Shown here in pieces: positions 57,615 through 64,000 of a stretch of 64,000 nt of DNA (position 1 is the stretch's first letter; the number at the start of each line of letters is the position of its first letter). The position numbers and the translations under genes were made by a program. The stretch is taken from contig NZ_BOPO01000096.1 in assembly GCF_017312725.1 (NCBI RefSeq), positions 32,833-96,832 on the forward strand, read 5' to 3'. The notes under the pieces were generated by a model, which saw nothing but the letters and a program-made list of their open reading frames with translations, did no database searches and had not been told where the DNA came from. This DNA comes from Actinocatenispora comari. Its GTDB lineage: Bacteria > Actinomycetota > Actinomycetes > Mycobacteriales > Micromonosporaceae.

Positions 57615-57853
57615 CCGCGCTGGTGTTCATCGCGGCGTTCGCGGTGCTGCTCGCGGTGGCCCAGCTGCTCGGGCTGCCGCACGACAGCCGGGACGGCCAC
57701 GACTGGCACCCACCCCGGCCGGGCCAGCGGCGACCCGCCGAACCGGACGTGGCACACCGGACACCGGAACCGGAGGACCGACGCCGCCAGCTCCCGGAAC
57801 CGGACGGCACCGTCGTACCGCTGCGCCCGCCGCGCCACCGCCCCGCCGCCTGA
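57611..57853 (+). CDS. 80-residue membrane protein, paralogue of the one at 43021
   Basis: ATG 57611 overlaps the MarR-GNAT stop. One membrane helix (LVFIAAFAVLLAVAQLLGL) is followed by PHDSRDGHDWHPP and a Pro/Arg-rich tail. The DSRDxxDWH motif and helix match the 47-residue protein upstream of hpt. No family known; the conserved polar motif right after the helix suggests a defined interface. Confidence 0.7.
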   Translation: MTALVFIAAFAVLLAVAQLLGLPHDSRDGHDWHPPRPGQRRPAEPDVAHRTPEPEDRRRQLPEPDGTVVPLRPPRHRPAA

Positions 57854-58118
57854 CAGGGCGACCGCCCCGACGCCTGCCCCGGCCGACCGGCCCGACGCCT
57901 GCCCCGGCCGACCGCCCGCCTGCCCCGGGCGGTCGCCCCGGCCGACTGACCCGAGCGACCGGCGCGGCGCGCGAGCGGGCGGCGCACTCACCGGTCGGCC
58001 GTTCGCGCGCCTCGCCCGCCGAACCGCGTCACCGCGTCCGAACCGCGTCACAGCGTCCGAACCGCGTCACCGCGTCCGAACCGGCTCGGTCGGCGCGGGC
58101 GGGCGCTGGCCGGCCGGT
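57854..58118. repeat. two repeat arrays between convergent genes
   Basis: A 24-bp unit starting CCCGACGCCTGCCCCGG occurs exactly twice (57866-57889, 57891-57914) with a decayed third copy. GAACCGCGTCACCGCGTCC (19 bp) occurs at 58021, 58040 (one change) and 58059. The arrays flank the stops of the small membrane protein and the MFS gene. No gene is present. Confidence 0.85.
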
Positions 58119-59417
58119 TCAGTCGGGCACAGGGGCTGCGGTGCGGGCAGCGCGGGCGGCGTCGACCTGCTGCTTGTGGGCCAGGCCGTCGCGCCCGTCG
58201 TACCGGCGGAACGCGGGCAGCGCGACCGCCAGCGCGATGGTGGTCAGCACGCACAGCACGCCGCCGGAGACGATGGACCCGGTGACGCCGGTGAACCGGG
58301 CGACCACGCCGCCGCGCAGGTTGCCCAGCGACGGCCCGCTGGTGTAGCTGAGCATCTCGACGCCGGCGAGCCGGCCGCGCAGGTGGTCCGGGATCGTCTG
58401 GTTCCAGACGATCCCGCGGAACATGCCGCTGATCTGGTCCGCGGCGCCTGCCACCGCGAGGCACAGCAGCGCCAGCCACAGCGTCGGCGCCAGGCCGAAC
58501 CCGGCGATCGCGAGCCCCCAGGCCGCCGCCGCGACGATGATCATCATGCCGTGCCGGTGCACCCGGCCGGTCCAGCCGGAGCTGACCGAGGCGACCAGCC
58601 CGCCGACCGACTCGGCCGTGTACAGCATGCCGAGCACGGTCGGCCCGCCCAGCCGGTCGGCGACGAACGGGTACAGCGCGAGCGGCATGCCGAAGAACAT
58701 CGCGTTGATGTCCACCAGGTAGGTGCCGAGCAGTTCCTTGCGGCTCGCCGCGTACCGCAGGCCGGTGATGACGCCGCGCACGCTGGGGCGGTCGGCGTCC
58801 GGTGGCGGCGGTACCGCGCGCACCGCGAGCAGGCAGCCCAGCGACACCGCGAACGTGAGCAGGTCCAGCCCGTACGCGGCGGGCAGGCCGACCCAGGCGA
58901 TCAGCGCGCCGCCCAGCAGCGGGCCGATCAGCGAACCGACGGTGCTGCGCATCGAGTTCAGCGCGCTGGCGGCGGGCAGCTCGTCCGGGCGCACCAGCCG
59001 CGGCATCATCGAGTCCAGCGCCGGCCGTTGCAGGCCGTCGAGGGTGGCGCTGATCGCGGCGATCGCGTAGAGCAGCCACAGCTGTGGCGAGGGCAGCAGC
59101 GCGTTGCCGACCAGGATCGCGGTGAGCAGGGTGAAACCGACCTCGGCGCCGAGTACCAGCTTGCGCCGGTCCAGGTAGTCGGCGAGGGCGCCGCCCAGCA
59201 GCGCGGTGACCAGCAGCGGCGCGAACTCGACGATGCCGAGCAGCCCGACCAGCAGCGGCGAGTCGGTGAGCGTCGCCACCTGGTACGGGATGGCGATGTA
59301 GGTGACCATCGAGCCCAGGAAGGACACGCCCGCTGCCAGGTACGTGAGCCGGAAGTCCCGGGAGGTACGCAGCGGGGTCACATCCAGCGCCCAGCGACGC
59401 CACGGGATCACGGCCAC
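58119..59417 (-). CDS. MFS exporter (enterobactin-exporter/EntS-like group)
   Basis: A 432-residue transporter with about twelve helices. The loop GALADYLDRRKLVLGAEVGF is the MFS motif A region, and LQRPALDSMMPRLVRPDELP is characteristic of the MFS_3/EntS-like exporters of actinomycetes. DHLRGRLAGVEMLSYTSGPS marks the second half. Substrate unknown. GTG 59417 (ACAGGA 8 nt upstream) or GTG 59411 may start it. Divergent from an acyl-CoA ligase with no shared pathway evident. Confidence 0.9.
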   Translation of the reverse strand: MAVIPWRRWALDVTPLRTSRDFRLTYLAAGVSFLGSMVTYIAIPYQVATLTDSPLLVGLLGIVEFAPLLVTALLGGALADYLDRRKLVLGAEVGFTLLTAILVGNALLPSPQLWLLYAIAAISATLDGLQRPALDSMMPRLVRPDELPAASALNSMRSTVGSLIGPLLGGALIAWVGLPAAYGLDLLTFAVSLGCLLAVRAVPPPPDADRPSVRGVITGLRYAASRKELLGTYLVDINAMFFGMPLALYPFVADRLGGPTVLGMLYTAESVGGLVASVSSGWTGRVHRHGMMIIVAAAAWGLAIAGFGLAPTLWLALLCLAVAGAADQISGMFRGIVWNQTIPDHLRGRLAGVEMLSYTSGPSLGNLRGGVVARFTGVTGSIVSGGVLCVLTTIALAVALPAFRRYDGRDGLAHKQQVDAARAARTAAPVPD

Positions 59418-59537
59418 GCCGGAATCCTGTCCGTACCGGCCGGGATCGCGCGACGCAATTTCCGCACCGACCGTTCGCCGGCGAACGGGACGCATCGACG
59501 GGTACCGAATTGTGACGGCGGCCACTAGCGTGTGATC

Positions 59538-61184
59538 ATGCGGAGCACGATGCAGGAGTGGCCGCTTCGGCTGAGCCACGTCCTTGACTACGGCAGCACG
59601 GTGCATGCCGACACCGAGATCCTGACCTGGACCGGTACGGCGGCGCGGACCACCACCAACGCCGAGATCGGCCGGCTGGCCGCGCGACTCGCGCACGGGC
59701 TGCGCGAGCTCGGTGTGCGCGGCGACGACCGGGTCGCCACGTTCTGCTGGAACAACGACGTGCACCTGGCCGCCTACCTGGCGGTGCCGGCGATGGGCGC
59801 GGTGCTGCACCCGCTCAACATCCGGCTCCCCGCCGACCATCTGGCGTACTCGGCGAACCAGGTCGCCGACAAGGTCGTCCTGGTCGACAGCACGCTGATC
59901 CCGGCACTGGCACCGATCCTGCCGAAACTGTCCACAGTGGAGCACGTGGTGGTGGTCGGGGACGGCGACCCCGAACCGCTGGCCGCCGCCGGCAAACCGG
60001 TACACCGGTTCGACGAGCTCGTCGGCTCGCAGCCGGACACGTTCGGCTGGCAGTACGACGGGGACGAGACCGACGCGGCGGCCATCTGCTACAGCTCCGG
60101 TACGGTCGGGCTGCCCAAGGGCGTCGCCTACTCGCACCGCTCGATCTGGCTGCACTCCATGCAGATCGCCTCGGCGCAGTCGTTCGGCTTCGCGCCCGCC
60201 ACCCGGTCGCTGGTCGTGGTGCCGATGTTCCACGTGATGGCCTGGGGCATGCCGCACGCGGCGTTCATGACCGGCGCCGGCCTGCTGATGCCCGACCGGT
60301 TCCTCACCCCGGAACCGCTCGCCGCGATGATCGCCGCCGCCAAACCCACGCACGGCGCCGCGGTGCCGTCGATCTGGACCGGCCTGCTCGCGTACCTGAA
60401 CGCGCACCCCACCGACACGTCCACGCTCAAGGAGGTCGTCGTCGGCGGCTCCGCCTGCCCGGAGTCGCTGATGCGCGGGTTCGACGAGCACGGCATCCGG
60501 ATCGTGCACGCCTGGGGCATGACCGAGACCTCACCGCTCGGCTCCATCGCCCGGCCGCCGGCCGGTGCCACCGGCGACGAGTTCTGGCGGTACCGGCTGA
60601 GCCAGGGCCAGATCCCCGCCTCCGTGCAGGCCCGGATCGTCGCGCCGGACGGCAGCGTCGCGCCCCGCGACGGCGAGACGGTCGGCGAGCTGGAGGTCGC
60701 CGGGCCGTGGATCACCGGCCGCTACCTCGACTCCGACGAGCCCGACCCCGACCGCTTCGACGACGGCTGGCTGCGCACCGGCGACGTCGGCACGCTGACC
60801 GCCGACGGGTTCCTGACCCTGACCGACCGGGCCAAGGACGTGATCAAGTCCGGCGGCGAGTGGATCAGCTCGGTCGAGCTGGAGAACCACCTGATGGCGC
60901 ACCCGGCGGTACTGGAGGCCGCGGTCGTCGGTGTCCCCGACGCCAGGTGGGAGGAACGCCCGCTCGCCTCGGTCGTCCTGCGGGACGGCACCACCGCCAC
61001 CCCCGAGGAGCTGCGCGACTTCCTCGCCGACCGCATCCCGCGCTGGCAGCTGCCCGAACGCTGGACGTTCCTCGCCGAGGTACCGAAGACGACGGTCGGC
61101 AAGTTCGACAAGAAGGTGATCCGCCGCCAGTACGCCGACGGCGACCTCGCGGTGCGCAACCTCAAGGAGGACACAGCCGAGTAG
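59538..61184 (+). CDS. AMP-forming acyl-CoA ligase (medium/long-chain type)
   Basis: A 548-residue ANL enzyme. The phosphate loop is YSSGTVGLPKGVAYSHRS (about 189-206; the usual TTG is TVG). GWGMTE-like HAWGMTETSPLG (about 325), WLRTGDVGTLT and KSGGEWISSVELEN follow; the catalytic lysine is in TTVGKFDKKV. It makes acyl-CoA from a medium- or long-chain fatty acid. ATG 59538 lies 6 nt after TAGCGT (59526-59531), suggesting a leaderless mRNA. Followed by a 34-bp palindrome. Confidence 0.93.
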   Translation: MRSTMQEWPLRLSHVLDYGSTVHADTEILTWTGTAARTTTNAEIGRLAARLAHGLRELGVRGDDRVATFCWNNDVHLAAYLAVPAMGAVLHPLNIRLPADHLAYSANQVADKVVLVDSTLIPALAPILPKLSTVEHVVVVGDGDPEPLAAAGKPVHRFDELVGSQPDTFGWQYDGDETDAAAICYSSGTVGLPKGVAYSHRSIWLHSMQIASAQSFGFAPATRSLVVVPMFHVMAWGMPHAAFMTGAGLLMPDRFLTPEPLAAMIAAAKPTHGAAVPSIWTGLLAYLNAHPTDTSTLKEVVVGGSACPESLMRGFDEHGIRIVHAWGMTETSPLGSIARPPAGATGDEFWRYRLSQGQIPASVQARIVAPDGSVAPRDGETVGELEVAGPWITGRYLDSDEPDPDRFDDGWLRTGDVGTLTADGFLTLTDRAKDVIKSGGEWISSVELENHLMAHPAVLEAAVVGVPDARWEERPLASVVLRDGTTATPEELRDFLADRIPRWQLPERWTFLAEVPKTTVGKFDKKVIRRQYADGDLAVRNLKEDTAE

Positions 61185-61242
61185 GGGCCGCAGGTCCCCA
61201 GCGACCGCTCAGGGGATCACCGGATTCCGGCACCGGCGCATT

Positions 61243-61276
61243 TCGGGGTCGTCACCGATATCGGTGACGACCCCGA
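61243..61276. promoter_or_regulatory. 34-bp perfect palindrome
   Basis: CGGGGTCGTCACCGAT (61244-61259) is followed immediately by its exact reverse complement (61260-61275), and the flanking T/A extend it to 34 bp. It starts 58 bp after the ligase stop and overlaps the expected -35 of the next gene, whose TACGCT -10 is at 61283-61288. It may be a terminator, an operator for a dimeric regulator, or both. Confidence 0.75.
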
Positions 61277-61295
61277 CGTTCCTACGCTTCCTGCC

Positions 61296-62024
61296 ATGAC
61301 CGCCACCCCCCGGATCCCCACCGCCGGAACGCCCTCAGCCGGCACGTCCGGTACCACACCGCCGCCCGGCACCGGCGCGCCGCGCCAGTTCGCGCTCACC
61401 GTCCTCGTCGCCGCACCGGCCGCCTGGTTCTTCGGCTGGGTCGTCATGCGGGTACGCACCACGCACGGCCCCGGCGCCGCCTGGACCACCGCGCACTCGC
61501 TGTGGATCGTCGCGTTCGCCATGTTCGCGATCGGCTGCGTCGGCCTGGCCCGCCTCGTCGGGCCCGGACGGTTCACCGGCCGCGGTTCCGGCGCGCTGGT
61601 CGCCGCCACCACGGTCGCCCTGGCCGGCGCGGTACTCACCGGCGCGCAGATGGTGCTCGACCTGATCGCCGGGTTCGTTCCGACCGAAGCCGCGATGAAC
61701 AACCGGTACGACGCGATGTTCGCGGTGCCCGGCGTGCAGCTGGTCTGCTACACGCTCGCCCCGGTCGTCTTCTACGTCGGGCTGCTCGCCCTGCTGGTAC
61801 TCGGCGCGGTGCGGCGGACGGCCCCGGTGGCGCTCGTCGTACTGGCCGGGTGCGGGATCCTCGCCGCGGGCATCGGGCACGGGCTGCCCGGCGCGCTGCG
61901 GCTGGTCGAGGGCGCCGGCGCGCTGCTCATTCTGGGCGCCCTCGCGGGCATCGTCCGCACCCGCGCCGCGACCCTGGCCAGGGAGACGGCACCGCGCCCG
62001 GCGGAGGCGGCGCCGCGACGCTGA
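61296..62024 (+). CDS. polytopic membrane protein, function unknown
   Basis: A 242-residue protein with a Thr/Pro/Gly-rich N terminus (about 1-28) and six hydrophobic helices, the first FALTVLVAAPAAWFFGWVVM. No known family. ATG 61296 follows TACGCT by 7 nt with no Shine-Dalgarno. Its stop region is copied 36 bp downstream. Confidence 0.75.
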   Translation: MTATPRIPTAGTPSAGTSGTTPPPGTGAPRQFALTVLVAAPAAWFFGWVVMRVRTTHGPGAAWTTAHSLWIVAFAMFAIGCVGLARLVGPGRFTGRGSGALVAATTVALAGAVLTGAQMVLDLIAGFVPTEAAMNNRYDAMFAVPGVQLVCYTLAPVVFYVGLLALLVLGAVRRTAPVALVVLAGCGILAAGIGHGLPGALRLVEGAGALLILGALAGIVRTRAATLARETAPRPAEAAPRR

Positions 62025-62067
62025 CCGGCGCGGCCGGCGCGGCCGGCGCGGCGACGCTGACCGGCGC
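62015..62067. repeat. duplicated stop-codon segment
   Basis: GCGACGCTGACCGGCGC, containing the TGA of the membrane-protein gene, occurs at 62015-62031 and again at 62051-62067; short GGCCGGCGC units fill the space between. Confidence 0.8.
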
Positions 62068-62100
62068 AGCTGGCGCCGAGGTGCCGGCCGGTGGAGACGG

Positions 62101-62132
62101 CGAAGCCCCGCCGGGGTGCCGACGGGGCTTCG
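62101..62132. terminator. bidirectional hairpin between convergent genes
   Basis: CGAAGCCCCG (62101-62110) and CGGGGCTTCG (62123-62132) form a 10-bp stem with a 12-nt loop. It can serve both the membrane-protein gene and ppa. Confidence 0.75.
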
Positions 62133-62148
62133 ACGCTGGGTGTGCGGC

Positions 62149-62682
62149 TCAGACGCCGGGGAACGGGTGCACGCCCGGGTCGTGGTACTCGCCGGCCGCC
62201 ACCGCCTCCTTGTACCGGGTGAAGGAGCGCTCGATCTCGGCCTCCGCCTCGACCCGGCCGACCCAGTCGGCGCCCTCGACGCTCTTGCCCGGCTCCAGGT
62301 CCTTGTAGACCTCGAAGAAGTGCTGGATCTCCAGCTTCTCGAACTCCGGCATGTGATGCACGTCGCGCAGGTGGTCCTGGCGCGGGTCGCCGGCCGGCAC
62401 GCAGAGCAGCTTGTCGTCCGGGCCGCTCTCGTCGGTCATCCGGAACATGCCGATCGCCCGGCACCGGATCAGGCAACCCGGGAACGTCGGCTCCCGCAGC
62501 AGCACCAGCGCGTCCAGCGGGTCACCGTCCTGGCCCAGGGTCAGCTCGACGAACCCGTAGTCGGCCGGGTACTGGGTCGCGGTGAACAGGGTGCGGTCCA
62601 GCCGGATGCGGCCGGTGGCGTGATCCACCTCGTACTTGTTGCGCTGACCCTTGGGGATCTCGATGGTGACGTCGAACTCCAC
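62149..62682 (-). CDS. ppa: inorganic pyrophosphatase
   Basis: A 177-residue family I enzyme hydrolysing pyrophosphate in the cytoplasm with Mg2+. [15 protein letters not shown] near the N terminus supplies the active-site Lys and Glu; YPADYGFVE and [10 protein letters not shown] contain the metal-binding acidic residues. GTG 62682 (VEFDVTIEI) has GGAGG 9 nt upstream and gives the standard length. In Streptomyces ppa lies near dacB, tilS and hpt; here hpt is about 19 kb away. Confidence 0.95.
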   Translation of the reverse strand: MEFDVTIEIPKGQRNKYEVDHATGRIRLDRTLFTATQYPADYGFVELTLGQDGDPLDALVLLREPTFPGCLIRCRAIGMFRMTDESGPDDKLLCVPAGDPRQDHLRDVHHMPEFEKLEIQHFFEVYKDLEPGKSVEGADWVGRVEAEAEIERSFTRYKEAVAAGEYHDPGVHPFPGV

Positions 62683-62808
62683 GCCCCGGTCCTCCAGTTC
62701 GCTCCCGGCAGCGTGGGCCACCGGCGACAATGACTTTTCTGCCAGGCCGGTCGGTGCGGCGGTGCGCCTGCCCGAATCGGCGATCCACGACGCCGGCCCC
62801 GGCGCCGG

Positions 62809-62836
62809 CTGTCACGCGGTACTCGTCCAGTAGTCT
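62809..62836 (+). promoter_or_regulatory. candidate promoter of the final gene
   Basis: CTGTCA (62809-62814), 16-bp spacer, TAGTCT (62831-62836), about 30 nt before the ribosome-binding site GGGAGGGG. Confidence 0.4.
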
Positions 62837-62872
62837 CGCGCAGGTGCGCCGGGGAGGCAGCGGGAGGGGCTT

Positions 62873-64000
62873 GTGACGGGAGATTGCACACACCCTAACG
62901 ACCATTCTTCGGACGCTTCGCCCGCGTCGGATATAAACGCCCCGGTCGAACAGAACACGAAAGATCACCCCGCGTCAGGCAACTCCGACCCGAACCCCCA
63001 CACCGATCCCGCCGAACCCGCGGACGGCACCGCCACCACCGACGCCGGCGCCCCGGATCCCGGTGGCCACGGCGGTGCCGGCGATCCCGGCCGCGACGCT
63101 GCCGCCAGAGATGCCGACGACCACGCCGATGGCACCGACCCTGGATATCACCGCGGTGCCGCCGATTCCGGGGCCGGCACCGGTGACGCCGCGCCCGAGG
63201 ACGGCAGCCGTGGCGTCGATACCGGGGGCCCCGACCCGGCCGAACCCCCGGTCAGCGCTACCACGAACGGCACGGCCACGCACGGCGCTGGCACGGGCGG
63301 TTCTGGCACGCACGGTTCTGGTACCGCCGGGCGGGCGAGCGGTTCCCACGACGACGCAGGGGCCGCCGGTTCCGGTGTTGACGTCGCCGCTGCCGAGGCC
63401 GATCCGGCCGAGCCCGAGATCCAGGTGAGCACGGCGGACCGCGAACCGGCCGAGCAGGACAGCGCCGAGACCGGGCCCGAGGCGGACGGGACGAAAGCCG
63501 ACGGCAGCCCCGCCGACCAGCCGGAACCCGTGTCAGCGCCGGAATCCGGCCACCAACCCGAGCCCAGTACGGACAGCGATCCGGACGCCGCTTCGGCGCC
63601 GCACGCTGCACCCGACTCGGGCACCGGTCCGGCGCTGCGCACCGAACCCGAATCGGACGGTGTTTCGGCGCCGCGCACTGCGCCCGAGTCGGGTACCGAC
63701 CGCGAGCCAGTCGCCGCGGCCGAACCAAGTGCCGGATCCGAATCCAGTCCAGAGGTCGAATCCGGCTCGGAGTTCGTGGCCGGCCCGCTGTCCAGGTCGA
63801 GCGTGGAATCCAGCACCGCGCCCGAATCCGGCACCGAATCCGAGCCCGACACCGAGTCCCAGCCCAACACCGAATCCGAGCTCGGCACCGAGTCCCAGCC
63901 CGACACCGGGTCCCAGCCCGACACCGGGTCCCAGCCCGACACCGGGTCCCAGCCCGACACCGGGTCCCAGCCCGACACCGGGTCCCAGCCCGACACCGGG
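62873..64000 (+). CDS. N-terminal part of a long low-complexity protein, 3' truncated
   Basis: GTG 62873, preceded by GGGAGGGG, opens a frame with no stop to the window end (376 codons). It begins MTGDCTHPNDHSSDASPASD and is rich in Ala, Asp, Glu, Gly, Pro, Ser and Thr, with almost no hydrophobic residues and no signal peptide at the start. It ends in perfect DTGSQP repeats. The divergent neighbour of ppa in Streptomyces is dacB, a D-alanyl-D-alanine carboxypeptidase with a low-complexity N-terminal segment, so this may be the same gene; the catalytic part would lie beyond the window. Confidence 0.65.
   Translation, partial: MTGDCTHPNDHSSDASPASDINAPVEQNTKDHPASGNSDPNPHTDPAEPADGTATTDAGAPDPGGHGGAGDPGRDAAARDADDHADGTDPGYHRGAADSGAGTGDAAPEDGSRGVDTGGPDPAEPPVSATTNGTATHGAGTGGSGTHGSGTAGRASGSHDDAGAAGSGVDVAAAEADPAEPEIQVSTADREPAEQDSAETGPEADGTKADGSPADQPEPVSAPESGHQPEPSTDSDPDAASAPHAAPDSGTGPALRTEPESDGVSAPRTAPESGTDREPVAAAEPSAGSESSPEVESGSEFVAGPLSRSSVESSTAPESGTESEPDTESQPNTESELGTESQPDTGSQPDTGSQPDTGSQPDTGSQPDTGSQPDTG
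63902..64000. repeat. perfect 18-bp tandem repeat running off the window
   Basis: GACACCGGGTCCCAGCCC starts at 63902, 63920, 63938, 63956 and 63974, all identical, with a partial sixth copy at 63992. Diverged units extend back to about 63812. In frame it encodes DTGSQP. Confidence 0.95.

Noticed and set aside
1..64000. Insertion sequences or transposases
   Set aside because: No transposase motifs, terminal inverted repeats or target duplications were recognised on either strand.

Overview
The window is about 72% G+C with strong GC third-position bias. Its gene content points to a filamentous actinomycete, most likely Micromonosporaceae or a close relative: a sigma-BldN/anti-sigma RsbN locus, the tiny actinobacterial ribosomal protein bS22, a WhiJ-type XRE regulator with its DUF397 partner, an orphan NuoD, and an hpt-ftsH-folE / folP-folB-DUF3180 block. 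No plasmid, phage, insertion sequence or CRISPR array was found. Both ends cut a gene.

Layout. 1-3.7 kb: 3' end of an M6-type metalloprotease, a HAD phosphatase, a glutaredoxin-like protein and an acyl-CoA ligase. 4-7.3 kb: developmental locus of bldN (with an overlapping upstream ORF), rsbN and a HAD-IB phosphatase. 7.5-17 kb: TetR/FAD-monooxygenase divergon, epimerase-acyltransferase operon, bS22, XRE/DUF397, proline dehydrogenase, orphan NuoD and a repeat-bearing membrane protein. 17.3-21.2 kb: osmoprotectant ABC transporter whose binding protein looks circularly permuted. 21.2-24.8 kb: an RbsC-like permease, then DUF3180, folB and folP, with folK missing and a hexanucleotide microsatellite at the end of folB. 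25-34.7 kb: a type IV secretion-like operon (VirB2/B3/B4/B6/B8/B1-like parts) with a divergent ribbon-helix-helix protein and a divergent membrane protein, but no relaxase or VirD4 in view. 34.7-39.1 kb: two acetyltransferases and an operon ending in a YbaB-like protein and a WXG/ESX-type protein. 39.2-43.2 kb: folE, ftsH, hpt and a small membrane protein. 43.3-49.4 kb: AraC/GlxA-type regulator, a second ESX/YbaB operon, PSP1 protein, DUF1737 protein, SGNH lipoprotein. 49.3-56.4 kb: a glycerophosphodiester/teichoic-acid scavenging cluster (SorC regulator, UgpABE-like importer, GDPD, HAD phosphatase, TagC-like secreted propeller) ending at tRNA-Thr(CGT). 56.6-64 kb: MarR-GNAT fusion, MFS exporter, acyl-CoA ligase, membrane protein, ppa, and the start of a long low-complexity protein.

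Themes across the window: (i) short decaying tandem repeats sit directly against stop codons of about ten genes; (ii) about a dozen genes carry a TANNNT box only 6-8 nt before the start codon, suggesting leaderless transcripts; (iii) four short upstream ORFs end in a 4-8 nt overlap with the next start; (iv) the ppa/hpt-ftsH-folE/folP-folB order typical of relatives is interrupted twice, by about 14 kb and about 19 kb of accessory genes.
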